NCBI RefSeq assembly: GCF_041154455.1
Contig: NZ_AP028664.1
Coordinates: forward strand, 4,093,001-4,157,000
DNA from: Variovorax sp. V213
GTDB lineage: Bacteria > Pseudomonadota > Gammaproteobacteria > Burkholderiales > Burkholderiaceae_C
Length of the DNA: 64,000 nucleotides
Direction: 5' to 3'
Positions 26,755 to 35,634 of the stretch are shown in pieces (within the stretch, counting starts at the first letter, position 1; each line of letters starts with the position of its first letter). The notes beneath the pieces were generated by a model. The model was not told where the DNA came from. It did not search any database and worked only from the letters and a program-made list of their open reading frames with translations. A program made the translations under genes and the position numbers.

Positions 26755-27821
26755 CGTGTCACCTCGGCGAGCGGTGCGGTGGCGTCGGGCGTAGCGCGTT
26801 CGCCGGCACGCTGCGCCTCGTGGTGCCGGGCGGCGAGTTCGGCCTGGCCCCGGTGCGGATCGGCGGCATCGTGCAGCCAGCAGGCGGCGCGCGTGGCGCC
26901 CGCGTGCATGAGCTCGGGCCGTTCCTCCAAGCAGCGTGCAAAGGTGCGCGGGCAGCGCGGGTTGTAGGCGCAGCCCTTCGGAATGGCATTGAGCCGCGGC
27001 ATCGCACCGTCGATCTGGTTGAGCCGTTCGCGGTCGCTCGTCATGTCGGGAATCGACGCCATCAGGCCGGAGGTGTAGGGATGCGCCGGCTGGTGGATCA
27101 CTTCGTGCACCGGGCCGATCTCGGCGATGCGGCCCGCGTACATCACGGCCACGCGGTCGCAGGTTTCGGCAATCACGCCCATGTCGTGCGTGATCAGCAT
27201 CACCGCCGCGCCGCGCTCCTTGCAGATGCGCTTGAGCAGCTGGATGATCTGCGCCTGTATCGAGACGTCGAGCGCGGTGGTCGGCTCGTCGGCCACGATG
27301 AGCTTGGGCTCGGCCGCAAGCGCCAGCGCAATCACCACGCGCTGGCGCATGCCACCCGAGAATTGGTGCGGAAAATGGTCGATGCGCTGCTCGGCGGCGG
27401 GAATGCCAGTGTCCTGCAGCAGGCTGATGGCGCGGCGCCGTGCCTCCGCTTCCGTCACCGGCAGGTGGGCGCGGATGGTCTCCACCAGCTGGCGGCCGAC
27501 GGTGTAGAGCGGGTTCAGCGAAGTCAGCGGGTCTTGAAAGATCGCGCCGATCTTGCGGCCCCGGATGGGCCGCATCGCATCGAAACCGAGGTTGTCGATG
27601 CGCTGGCCTTCGAGCACGATTTCGCCGCTGGCCACGCGGCCCGGCGGCTCGAGCAAGCCGATGATGGCCGCGCCCGTGAGCGACTTGCCGGCACCCGACT
27701 CGCCGACCACGCCCAGGATTTCGCCCGGTGCGATGTCGAAGGAAATCCCGTCGAGCGCGCGCAGCGTGCCGCGGCGGTGCGGAAACTCGACGACGAGGTT
27801 GTTGACCTGGAGCAGCGTCAT
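26751..27821 (-). CDS. Dipeptide/oligopeptide ABC transporter ATP-binding protein (DppD/OppD type)
   Basis: This 356-residue ATPase is the first of the pair. Walker A is GESGAGKS (40-47), with signature FSGGMRQRVVIALAL, Walker B LIVADEPTTALD and the THDMGVIAE switch. The C-terminal oligopeptide domain has CAYNPRCPRTFARC. The sequence after that is an unusually long, Ala/His/Arg-rich tail of about 50 residues. It starts 21 bases after the permease gene. Confidence 0.93.
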   Translation of the reverse strand: MTLLQVNNLVVEFPHRRGTLRALDGISFDIAPGEILGVVGESGAGKSLTGAAIIGLLEPPGRVASGEIVLEGQRIDNLGFDAMRPIRGRKIGAIFQDPLTSLNPLYTVGRQLVETIRAHLPVTEAEARRRAISLLQDTGIPAAEQRIDHFPHQFSGGMRQRVVIALALAAEPKLIVADEPTTALDVSIQAQIIQLLKRICKERGAAVMLITHDMGVIAETCDRVAVMYAGRIAEIGPVHEVIHQPAHPYTSGLMASIPDMTSDRERLNQIDGAMPRLNAIPKGCAYNPRCPRTFARCLEERPELMHAGATRAACWLHDAADPHRGQAELAARHHEAQRAGERATPDATAPLAEVTR

Positions 27822-27842
27822 GGTGGCGTTGTCCTTTTTGTT

Positions 27843-28754
27843 TCAGCGCAGGCGCGGGTTCAGCGCGTCACGCAGCCAGTCGCCGAGCAGGTTCACGCTG
27901 AGCGCAATCAGCACCAGCATCAGGCCCGGGAACACGGTGATCCACCATTCGCCCGAGAACAGGTACTGGTTGCCGATGCTGATCAGCGTGCCCAGCGAAG
28001 GCGAGGTCGGCGGCACGCCGACGCCGAGGAACGACAAGGTCGCCTCGGTGATGATGGCGGTGGCCACCTGGATGGTGGCGAGCACCATCACCGGCCCCAT
28101 CACGTTGGGCAGCACGTGGCGCAGCATGATGCGCAGCGGCGCCACGCCGGTCACACGGGCGGCCTGCACGTATTCCTTGTTGCGCTCCACCAGCGTGGAG
28201 CCGCGCACCGTGCGCGCGTACTGCACCCAGCCGGTCAGCGAGATGGAGATGATGAGCACGCCGAAGGCCAGCGACTCGTGCGCGTTGGGGAACAGCGCAC
28301 GGCCGACACCAGCGATCAGCAGCGCCACCAGGATGGGCGGAAACGACAACATCACGTCGCACAGGCGCATGAGGAACGAGTCGAGCCAGCCACCAAGAAA
28401 ACCGGCGAGAAGGCCGAGCACCACGCCCACCGTGATCGAGAGCATCACCGACACGATGCCGACGATCAGCGAGATGCGCGCGCCATAGATCACGGCCGAG
28501 AGAATGTCGCGGCCCTGGTCGTCGGTGCCGAGCAGGTATTTGGAAGAGCCTTCGGCGCTCCACGCAGGTGGCAGGCGCGCGTCGCCCAGTTCGAGCGTCG
28601 CGAGGTCGAATGGATTGTGCGGCGAGACCCATCCTGCAAAGACCGCACAGAACAGGCAGACCAGCGCGATGAGCGCCGCCGCCATCGCCACGGGCGAAGT
28701 GCGGAAGCTGTAGCCGACATCGCTGTCGAGCCAGCGGGCAAGTGTTTTTTTCAT
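27843..28754 (-). CDS. Dipeptide/oligopeptide ABC transporter permease (DppC type)
   Basis: This 303-residue inner-membrane subunit has six predicted helices. The extracytoplasmic block HNPFDLATLELGDARLPP, LLGTDDQGRDILS, and the EAA loop QAARVTGVAPLRIMLRHVLPN are all standard for DppC. The chosen start (MKKTLARWLDSDVGYS, ATG at 28754) lacks a clear ribosome site and follows a terminator-like hairpin. An ATG at 28817 is in frame but would translate that hairpin, so I prefer the shorter form. Confidence 0.9.
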   Translation of the reverse strand: MKKTLARWLDSDVGYSFRTSPVAMAAALIALVCLFCAVFAGWVSPHNPFDLATLELGDARLPPAWSAEGSSKYLLGTDDQGRDILSAVIYGARISLIVGIVSVMLSITVGVVLGLLAGFLGGWLDSFLMRLCDVMLSFPPILVALLIAGVGRALFPNAHESLAFGVLIISISLTGWVQYARTVRGSTLVERNKEYVQAARVTGVAPLRIMLRHVLPNVMGPVMVLATIQVATAIITEATLSFLGVGVPPTSPSLGTLISIGNQYLFSGEWWITVFPGLMLVLIALSVNLLGDWLRDALNPRLR

Positions 28755-28760
28755 CGTGAG

Positions 28761-28791
28761 AAAAAAGGATGGGCCCGCAAGAAGCGGGCCC
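28761..28791 (-). terminator. Terminator-like hairpin inside the oligopeptide operon
   Basis: GGGCCCGC, loop TTCTT, GCGGGCCC then CATCC and a run of six T on the minus strand. It lies between the binding-protein stop (28837) and dppC. It would let much of the transcription stop after the binding-protein gene, giving more binding protein than membrane and ATPase subunits. Confidence 0.75.
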
Positions 28792-28836
28792 AGGATCGAG
28801 CCACTCAGGCCGCCCATTGGCGAGCGGCCAGCGGGA

Positions 28837-30423
28837 TCACGGCTTGATGCTCATCCACTTGAAGGGCATGTAGTTGTCGGCCATCTGCGTGAGCGCCACC
28901 TTCTTGCTCACACCCCAGGCAAGCGCCTGCTGATGCAGCGGCAGGTGGCCGACGTCGGCGGCGTGCAGGTCGAAGGCTTCCTTGATCATTGCGTCGCGCT
29001 TGGGCTTGTCGGTTTCCGACTGGATCTTCTTGGTCAGCTCGTCCACCTTGGGATTGCAGTAGGCACCCAGGTTGAACTGGCCGGCACCGGTCTTGTCGTC
29101 GGGGCACGCCGTCAATGCGGTCAGCGCGTTGTGCGAGTCATAGGTGGTCGGGGTCCAGCCCAGCAGGTAGAAGCTGGTGTCGCGGCGCAGGATCTTGGGG
29201 AAGTAGGTGCCCTTGGTTTCCGCGGCGAGGTTGATCTTGACGCCGATCTTCGCGAGGTTGGAGGCCACGCTCTGGCAGATCTGCCCGTCGTTCACGTAGC
29301 GGTCGTTCGGGCAGTTCATCGTCACTTCAAAGCCGTTGGGATAACCGGCTTCGGTCAGCAGCTTCTTGGCCGCCTCGACGTCGTAGGGCAGGCGCTTGTC
29401 CTGCGCTTCGGTCCAGCCATTGATGCCGGGGCCGACCATCAGGGCGGTGGGGCGCGAAGCGCCGCGCATCACGGTGCGCTGGATGCCGACGATGTCGATG
29501 GCCTGGTAGAAGGCCTGTCGCACGCGCTTGTCCTTGAACGGGTTCTTGCCCTTGACGCTCGAGTACAGCAGCTCGTCGCGTTTCTGGTCCATGCCCAGGA
29601 AGATGGTGCGCAGCTCGGGGCCGGAGATGACGCGTGCATTGGGGCTGGCGTTGATGCGCGCCACGTCCTGCACCGGCACCGGCTCCATCACGTCGATCTC
29701 GCCGGACACGAGGGCCGCGACACGGGTGGCCGGGTTGGCAATGGGCGTGAAGATGATCTCTTGCGCGTTGCCTTCGATCTTGCCCCAGTAGGTGGGATTG
29801 CGCACGAACACCGTGCGCACGTTGGGCTGGCGTTCGCGCACGCGGAACGGGCCCGTGCCGTTGGCCTTGAACGAGGCGGTGTTCTCGATGCCCTTGCGGC
29901 GGTCGACCGGCGTGACGGCCTTGTTCTCCTCGCACCACTTCTTGCTCATGATCATGAGCTGGGTGATGACGTCGGGAAGAATGGGGAACGGACCCTTGGT
30001 CTCGATCTCGATGGTGTGGGCATCGACCTTGCGGACTTCCTTGATGTCCGTGGTGTTGGACTTCATGTCGGAGCCTTCGCCGGCGGCGCGGGCAAAGCTG
30101 AAGAGCACGTCGTCGGCGGTGAATGGCGTGCCGTCGTGGAACTGGACGTTCTTGCGCAGTTCGAAGCGCCACACGGTGGGCGAGGTCTGCTTCCAGCTGG
30201 TAGCCAGCAGCGGCGCAACGCTCAGGTCCTTGTTGCGGCCGACCAGCGTTTCATAGACGTTGGCGGTGGTGCTTAGCTGCAACGATTCATTGAGCGAATG
30301 CGGGTCGAGCGACAGCGCATCTCCCTGGTTCGCGATGCGGATGGTCTGCGCACCGGCCAAGAGGCTGGTGGCGCCCAGCACGCACAAAACTGCGACCGCG
30401 GCCGCCTTCTTCTGGAAACTCAT
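28837..30423 (-). CDS. Dipeptide/oligopeptide ABC transporter substrate-binding protein
   Basis: This 528-residue periplasmic binding protein of family 5 (DppA/OppA) has a signal peptide (FQKKAAAVAVLCVLGATSLLAGAQ) cleaved near residue 26. It then has TIRIANQGDALSLDPHSLNES, the conserved WRFELRKNVQFHDGTPFTADDVLFSF block, and the KDKRVRQAFYQAIDI block. The start at 30423 is supported by GAGGAG eight to nine bases before. The exact peptide is not predictable. The amidohydrolase gene upstream suggests the imported compound may be an N-acyl or amide-linked molecule. Confidence 0.93.
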   Translation of the reverse strand: MSFQKKAAAVAVLCVLGATSLLAGAQTIRIANQGDALSLDPHSLNESLQLSTTANVYETLVGRNKDLSVAPLLATSWKQTSPTVWRFELRKNVQFHDGTPFTADDVLFSFARAAGEGSDMKSNTTDIKEVRKVDAHTIEIETKGPFPILPDVITQLMIMSKKWCEENKAVTPVDRRKGIENTASFKANGTGPFRVRERQPNVRTVFVRNPTYWGKIEGNAQEIIFTPIANPATRVAALVSGEIDVMEPVPVQDVARINASPNARVISGPELRTIFLGMDQKRDELLYSSVKGKNPFKDKRVRQAFYQAIDIVGIQRTVMRGASRPTALMVGPGINGWTEAQDKRLPYDVEAAKKLLTEAGYPNGFEVTMNCPNDRYVNDGQICQSVASNLAKIGVKINLAAETKGTYFPKILRRDTSFYLLGWTPTTYDSHNALTALTACPDDKTGAGQFNLGAYCNPKVDELTKKIQSETDKPKRDAMIKEAFDLHAADVGHLPLHQQALAWGVSKKVALTQMADNYMPFKWMSIKP

Positions 30424-30457
30424 TGGGAACACTCCTCGGGTTGGAATCGGAAATACA

Positions 30458-31726
30458 TCAAGGCGCCGCGGTAGCGGCGTCTTTCCTTGGCTGCTCGCTG
30501 CGGGTAGCAGCCAGCGGCATGCCCTGCTCGATCAACCCCGCATGCAATGCGGCGCCAAGCGGCAGAATCTCGTCGTTGAAGTCGTAGCGGCTGTTGTGCA
30601 GGAAGGCACCGTTCCTCGCATCCTGGCCGATGCGCAGGTAGGCACCGGCCTTTTTCTGCAGCATGAATGAAAAGTCTTCCGCGCCCATGCTGGGCTCCAT
30701 GCTGCGGTCGACGTTGGAAGCGCCCACCAGAGACTCGGCCACGTCGGCCGCGAACATCGCCTCGGGGGCGGTGTTGATGGTGGCCGGATAGATGCGCTCG
30801 TACTTGATGGTGGCGGTGGCGCCGAAGCCCGCGGCGATGGCCGTGCAAAGTTCGGTCAGGCGCTGTTCGACCTGCGCCTGCACGCGGGCGCTGAAGGTGC
30901 GTACGGTACCGACGAGCGTGGCCTCGCCCGGAATCACGCTCATCGCGCCCAGGTCGCCGGCCTGCACGGCGCAGATGCTGACGACCGCCGCGTCGATGGG
31001 CCGCACGCTGCGCGACACGATGGTTTGCGCGGCCGTGATGATGTGCGCGGCCACCACCACGGGATCGATGGTCTGGTAAGCATGGGCGCCATGCCCGCCC
31101 TTGCCCTTGATCTCGATGGTGACGCGGTCGGCCGCGGCCATCATGGCGCCGCGGTTGATGCCTACGGTGCCGGCCGGCATGCCGGGCCAGTTGTGCATCG
31201 CATAGACCGACTGCACCGGAAAGCGGTCGAACAGGCCGTCTTCGATCATCACGCGCGCGCCGGCAAAGCCTTCTTCGCCGGGTTGGAAGATCAGCACCGC
31301 GGTGCCGTCGAAGTTGCGCGTTTCGGCAAGATAGCGTGCGGCACCGACCAGCATGGCCGTGTGCCCGTCGTGCCCGCAGCCGTGCATCAGGCCGTCGTTG
31401 GCGGAGCGCCAGCCGAAGTCGTTGTCCTCGCGCATGGGCAGCGCGTCCATGTCGGCGCGCAGGCCGATCATCCGCCCGCTTGCCATCGACCTGCCGCGGA
31501 TGACGCCCACCACGCCGGTCTTGCCGATGCCGTCGTGGATCTCGTCCACGCCGCAGGCACGCAGCGCTTCGCGCACCCGGCCGGCCGTGTAGACCTCTTC
31601 GAAACCGAGCTCCGGGTGGGCGTGCAGATCGCGGCGAAACGCCGTGATCTCCGGGTAGAAGCTCGCGATGTGCGCAAATGCCCGCCCGGAGGCTTGCAGC
31701 CGGGGCGCTGCTGCGGCAACCGTCAT
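30458..31726 (-). CDS. M20-family amidohydrolase (hippurate hydrolase-like)
   Basis: This 422-residue zinc-dependent hydrolase cleaves N-acyl amino acids or similar amides in the cytoplasm. It starts the family domain with RRDLHAHPELGFEE, then LRADMDALPM, the metal ligands in HGCGHDGHTAML, and QPGEEGFAGA, with the catalytic Glu in the Glu-Glu pair. YAMHNWPG and the SMGAEDFSFML block follow. It sits between dppB (one base upstream) and the binding-protein gene, a strong sign that it acts on the imported substrate. Confidence 0.92.
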   Translation of the reverse strand: MTVAAAAPRLQASGRAFAHIASFYPEITAFRRDLHAHPELGFEEVYTAGRVREALRACGVDEIHDGIGKTGVVGVIRGRSMASGRMIGLRADMDALPMREDNDFGWRSANDGLMHGCGHDGHTAMLVGAARYLAETRNFDGTAVLIFQPGEEGFAGARVMIEDGLFDRFPVQSVYAMHNWPGMPAGTVGINRGAMMAAADRVTIEIKGKGGHGAHAYQTIDPVVVAAHIITAAQTIVSRSVRPIDAAVVSICAVQAGDLGAMSVIPGEATLVGTVRTFSARVQAQVEQRLTELCTAIAAGFGATATIKYERIYPATINTAPEAMFAADVAESLVGASNVDRSMEPSMGAEDFSFMLQKKAGAYLRIGQDARNGAFLHNSRYDFNDEILPLGAALHAGLIEQGMPLAATRSEQPRKDAATAAP

Positions 31727-31727
31727 C

Positions 31728-32708
31728 TCAATGTCCTCCCGCCTTGCCGACGCGCAGCCGCGGATCGACCACGAAATACAGCAGATCGACCACGAGATTG
31801 ATCACCACGAAGATCAAGGCGATGAGGCACAGGTAGGCCGCCATCACGGGAACGTCGGCAAAGGTCACGGCCTGGATGAACAGCAGCCCCATGCCGGGCC
31901 ACTGGAACACCGATTCGGTGATGATGGCAAAGGCGATGAGGCCGCCAAGCTGCAGGCCGGTGATGGTCATCACGGGCACCAGCGTGTTCTTGAGTGCATG
32001 GCCGAAATGAATGGCACGGTTCGTCAGGCCGCGGGCACGCGCAAACTTGATGTAGTCGGTGCGCAAGACCTCGAGCATCTCGGCGCGCACCAGCCGCATG
32101 ATCAAGGTCAGCTGGAAGATCGCGAGCGTCACGGCCGGCAGGATGATGTGATGCCACCCGTCAGCCCGGAAAAGACCGCTGCTCCACCAGCCGAACTGCA
32201 CGGTTTCTCCGCGCCCGAAACTCGGGAACCAGCCCAGCAGCACGGCAAAGACGAGGATCAGCAGGATGCCGATCAAAAACGTGGGAAGAGACACGCCGAG
32301 CAGCGACACGGTCATGAACACCTGGCTCAGGAAGGTGCCGCGGCGCAATGCGGTGTAGACGCCCATCGGAATGCCGATGAACAGGGCCAGCACGGCGGCT
32401 ACGAGTGCGAGTTCGAGCGTGGCCGGAAAGCGCTCGCCAATGAGGCGCGACACTTTCGCGCCCTGGCGCAGGCTCAGCCCGAATTCGCCTTGTGCGGCGT
32501 TGACGAGAAAGTGCCAGAACTGCACGAAGAAGGGCTGGTCGAGCCCCAATGCGGCGCGCAGATCACGAATCTGCTCGGGCTTGGCGTCTTGGCCGAGCAG
32601 AAAGACGACGGGATCGCCTACATATTGAAAAAGGAGAAAGGCGATGAACGCGACCGCGATCATGACGATCACGGCTTGGATCAAGCGGCGCAGGACGAAG
32701 GCAATCAT
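31728..32708 (-). CDS. Dipeptide/oligopeptide ABC transporter permease (DppB type)
   Basis: This is a 326-residue inner-membrane subunit. The N-terminal helix MIAFVLRRLIQAVIVMI, the ALGLDQPFFVQFWHFL block, six helices and the EAA loop KFARARGLTNRAIHFGHALKN are typical of DppB. It is the first gene of the operon, with the amidohydrolase following after one base. The other permease, dppC, is displaced behind the hydrolase and binding-protein genes, which differs from the common ABCDF order. Confidence 0.92.
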   Translation of the reverse strand: MIAFVLRRLIQAVIVMIAVAFIAFLLFQYVGDPVVFLLGQDAKPEQIRDLRAALGLDQPFFVQFWHFLVNAAQGEFGLSLRQGAKVSRLIGERFPATLELALVAAVLALFIGIPMGVYTALRRGTFLSQVFMTVSLLGVSLPTFLIGILLILVFAVLLGWFPSFGRGETVQFGWWSSGLFRADGWHHIILPAVTLAIFQLTLIMRLVRAEMLEVLRTDYIKFARARGLTNRAIHFGHALKNTLVPVMTITGLQLGGLIAFAIITESVFQWPGMGLLFIQAVTFADVPVMAAYLCLIALIFVVINLVVDLLYFVVDPRLRVGKAGGH

Positions 32709-32830
32709 TCAACAAGCAGAGTGAACCGGCATGCTAGCAGTGCAAGGTGCGTGCCCGCACGGGGGTTCCCCGGGGGTGCACGCCGATGGTGCGTATTACC
32801 AGGGTCGATGCACCAGCGGCGCACCAAATA

Positions 32831-32865
32831 AAAAAGCCACTCGACTTTCGTCGAGTGGCTTTTTA
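32831..32865 (-). terminator. Terminator of the porin gene
   Basis: AAAAAGCCACTCGAC, loop TTTC, GTCGAGTGGCTTTTT is a near-perfect 15-pair stem with A- and T-runs on both sides, 38 bases past the porin stop. It could work in both directions. Confidence 0.9.
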
Positions 32866-32902
32866 GTCTTTCGATTCAAAGCTGGCTTACACCAGCCTCA
32901 AA

Positions 32903-34147
32903 TTAGAAAGCGTGACGGATACCGAAGTCGTAGCCGGTCGAGGTCTTCGGGGTGAAGACGCCGGTGCTGATGAAAGCCGGGCCGCCAACGGTCAGGGCTG
33001 CACCGTTCTTGTTGCTCACGCGAGCGATCGTTGCGTACAGAGCCGTGCGCTTCGACAGGTTGTGCACGTAGCCGAGAGCCAGCTTGTTAGCCTTCGGGTC
33101 AGCAACTGCAGGAGCGAACAACACGACAGGCGCGTTGGCGTCGTACTTGACGTGCGAGTACGAAGCGCGGATCAGGCCAGCACCGACGGGCACGGTCACA
33201 CCGAGGAGGTAGCCGGTCAGGTCGACGTCAGGACGGCCGCCCAGGAACGGTTCGACTTCGTAGTCGATCTTGTTCTTGGCCTTCGACAGTTCACCGAAGA
33301 GCTTCACGGGACCGAAGTCATACGAAGCGCCGAGGTTCAGCGTGTTGACCTTGGTGGTCGTGCCGACGTAGTACTGGTCGCCAATCGTGCTGCTGCCGTA
33401 AGCGACTGCAACGTCCAGAGGACCGTTTGCATAGCCGAAGCGGCCACCAACGTAACGGCCAGCGCGCGAGTTGTTCGCGACGTTAGGCGTAGCGGTGCCC
33501 GGATCGTACTTGGTCTTCTCGCTGAAGGCGTACTGGAGTTGGCCGTAGAAACCACCCAGGTTCGGCGGCAGGAAGTAGCCGATGCTGTTGCTGGAGCGCA
33601 CGTAGTTGCTGTTGCCAACGTTCGTGAACGGAGCGGTCGAAGCAGCGGGGGTCAGGAAGTTGCCGAAGGCGGTGTTGGCCGTCGAAACCAGGTTGGTGCC
33701 CACGCCGTTGGTGCCGAACGGATCGAACACGGTGTCGTTCCAGAAGGTCGGGGTGTAGTCACGGCCGAGGCGGACTTCACCGAAACCACCCGACAGGCTC
33801 ACGGTCGAACGACGAGCGAACGTCGCGATACCTTGCTGGCCGTCGTCGTTGGAGATCGGAGCTTCGAGCCAGAAGCTGGCTGCCAGGCCACCACCGAGGT
33901 CTTCCGTACCACGGAAGCCGATACGGCTGGAGTTGTAGCCCGAGTTCGCCAGTTCACGACGGCTCGTCTTGACGCTGCCCTGGTTCAGGTAGAACGGGTT
34001 CAGGAACGTGGCACCGTTCAGGTCACGCGAGGTGTTCGAGTAGCCGCTGATCGACGCGTCGACCACACCGAAGAGCGTGACGGACGACTGAGCCGAGGCA
34101 ACACCGGCAACAGCCAGGGCAGCCAGAGCAACTAGAGATTTTTTCAT
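32903..34147 (-). CDS. Outer-membrane porin (Omp32/porin_4 family)
   Basis: This 414-residue trimeric-type general porin of the Burkholderiales has a signal peptide MKKSLVALAALAVAGVASA cut before QSSVTLFGVVDASIS. It has GFRGTEDLGGGLAASFWLEAP and the loop-3-like RDYTPTFWNDTVFDPFGTNG, and ends in a C-terminal aromatic residue (GYDFGIRHAF) needed for outer-membrane assembly. The start at 34147 has TTGGAGAAACTTGCA before it. A second, nearly identical porin lies in the opposite orientation at 35791-37041. The 281 bases upstream hold GTTGCA, CTCC, TGCAAC at 34327-34342, an inverted repeat resembling the one at the small RNA promoter. Confidence 0.95.
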   Translation of the reverse strand: MKKSLVALAALAVAGVASAQSSVTLFGVVDASISGYSNTSRDLNGATFLNPFYLNQGSVKTSRRELANSGYNSSRIGFRGTEDLGGGLAASFWLEAPISNDDGQQGIATFARRSTVSLSGGFGEVRLGRDYTPTFWNDTVFDPFGTNGVGTNLVSTANTAFGNFLTPAASTAPFTNVGNSNYVRSSNSIGYFLPPNLGGFYGQLQYAFSEKTKYDPGTATPNVANNSRAGRYVGGRFGYANGPLDVAVAYGSSTIGDQYYVGTTTKVNTLNLGASYDFGPVKLFGELSKAKNKIDYEVEPFLGGRPDVDLTGYLLGVTVPVGAGLIRASYSHVKYDANAPVVLFAPAVADPKANKLALGYVHNLSKRTALYATIARVSNKNGAALTVGGPAFISTGVFTPKTSTGYDFGIRHAF

Positions 34148-34428
34148 TGCAAGTTTCTCCAAGGTTAAACATAGGGCTCCGGTGCGAAGGGCTCACTGTG
34201 ACTGGCACTTAGTGCTCCCACCGGACCCCGGGCCAACCTCCTTTTGGGAAGTTGATGCTATTGCACCAGAGCCGCTGCGGCAGGGCAAAACAAATCGCCC
34301 GAAATCTCCGGTGGCCCGCGCGTTTCGTTGCACTCCTGCAACAAAGGACTTGGGCGTCTCCACAAACCACGATGTGAAATGAAGCAAGTGTTTCGCCTGG
34401 TCTTTTCCTCATACGTTCAAATAGAGGC

Positions 34429-35058
34429 ATGACTTCTTCGCTCGATCCCGTCTTGACCGCGGCGGATGCGGCATTGCGTACCCTTTTTGCCCGGCCGCAT
34501 GCCACGCGGGCCATGCCTACTCCGCTCCAGGCGCCCGGTGAGATGACCGACTCGGAGCGGCGCGAGGCCGGCGCACTGATGCGGGTGAACCATGTGGGCG
34601 AGGTCTGCGCCCAGGCGCTTTACACCGCGCAGGCGGCGGTGGCGCGCGATCCCGTCCTCCGGGACCGCCTGCTCCAAGCCTCACATGAAGAAACAGACCA
34701 TCTGGCCTGGACGCGCCAGCGGCTGGACGATCTCGGCGCCCGTCCCTCGGTCTTGAATCCGCTCTGGTATGCGGGCGCTTTCGGGCTGGGCCTAGTGGCT
34801 GGACGCCTGGGAGATCCGCTCAGCCTGGGCTTTGTCGCCGAAACCGAGCGTCAGGTGGAGGCCCACCTGGACAGCCATCTGGGCCGTCTGCCGCCTGCCG
34901 ACAGCGCATCGAAGGCGGTGGTCGAACAGATGAAGGTCGATGAAGCACGGCATGCCGCGCAGGCTATCGACGCCGGTGCTGCGGAGTTGCCGGCGCCCGC
35001 GAAGGCCCTGATGCGGTTCGCCTCCCGCGTGATGACTACGCTGGCGCACCGGATCTGA
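34429..35058 (+). CDS. coq7: 2-polyprenyl-3-methyl-6-methoxy-1,4-benzoquinol hydroxylase (Coq7-type)
   Basis: This di-iron monooxygenase of ubiquinone biosynthesis adds the hydroxyl group that precedes the last methylation, in place of the flavin enzyme UbiF of enterics. The 209-residue protein has the ferritin-like repeats of the family: LMRVNHVGEVCAQALYTAQ, ASHEETDHLAW, ETERQVEAHLDSHL and VVEQMKVDEARHAAQA. These supply the Glu and Glu-x-x-His iron ligands. It is associated with the membrane through amphipathic helices. It lies alone on the plus strand, convergent with osmC. Confidence 0.95.
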   Translation: MTSSLDPVLTAADAALRTLFARPHATRAMPTPLQAPGEMTDSERREAGALMRVNHVGEVCAQALYTAQAAVARDPVLRDRLLQASHEETDHLAWTRQRLDDLGARPSVLNPLWYAGAFGLGLVAGRLGDPLSLGFVAETERQVEAHLDSHLGRLPPADSASKAVVEQMKVDEARHAAQAIDAGAAELPAPAKALMRFASRVMTTLAHRI

Positions 35059-35070
35059 AGCTTTCGCGGC

Positions 35071-35520
35071 TCAGGTTTCGATCAGATCGAAGCTGGTGGT
35101 GATCTCGGCCGTCTTCGCGAGCATGATGCTCGCTGAACAATAGGTTTCGTGGCTCAGCGCGATGGCACGCTCGACGGCAGAGGACGGAATGCCCTTGCCG
35201 GCCACGGTGAAGTGCATGTGGATCTTCGTGAAGACCTTGGGGTCCTTCTCGGCGCGTTCGCTGGTCAGCTTGACGCTGCAGCGCTCTACGCGGTGGCGGC
35301 CGCGCTTCAGTATCAGGACCACGTCGTAGGCCGTACAGCCACCGGTTCCGGCAAGCACGGTCTCCATGGGACGGGCAGCCAGGTTCTGCCCCCCATTCTC
35401 GGGTTTTGCCGCATCGGCAGCGCCGTCCATCGTCAAGACATGGCCGCTGCCTGTTTCGGCCACAAAGCCCATGGCTGATCGGGTCCCGGCGTCGCCGGTC
35501 CAAGTAACTGTGCATTCCAT
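35071..35520 (-). CDS. OsmC family protein
   Basis: This 149-residue member of the OsmC/Ohr fold reduces organic or lipid peroxides with two cysteines. Both are present: ETVLAGTGGCTAYDVV and SHETYCSASIML, about 60 residues apart as in the family. It is more like the YhfA-type branch than classical Ohr. The ATG at 35520 is chosen; a TTG five codons earlier is possible. It converges with coq7, with 12 bases between the stops. Confidence 0.9.
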   Translation of the reverse strand: MECTVTWTGDAGTRSAMGFVAETGSGHVLTMDGAADAAKPENGGQNLAARPMETVLAGTGGCTAYDVVLILKRGRHRVERCSVKLTSERAEKDPKVFTKIHMHFTVAGKGIPSSAVERAIALSHETYCSASIMLAKTAEITTSFDLIET

Positions 35521-35597
35521 TTTCGTCAGGTCCAATCACGATGTTCAGCAAAAAAAGCCGCTGAAATCAACTTGTGTGTGGGAAAAGTGTCACTTGC

Positions 35598-35628
35598 TTG
35601 TTGCAACGCAACAAACAGTCGATATACT
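35598..35628 (+). promoter_or_regulatory. Sigma70-like promoter inside an inverted repeat, upstream of the small RNA
   Basis: TTGCAA (35601-35606), 16 bases, TATACT (35623-35628) is a good sigma70 match. The -35 element lies inside the inverted repeat TTGTTGC, AAC, GCAACAA (35598-35614), which could be an operator. Transcription would begin near 35635. Confidence 0.65.
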
Positions 35629-35634
35629 TTATTT

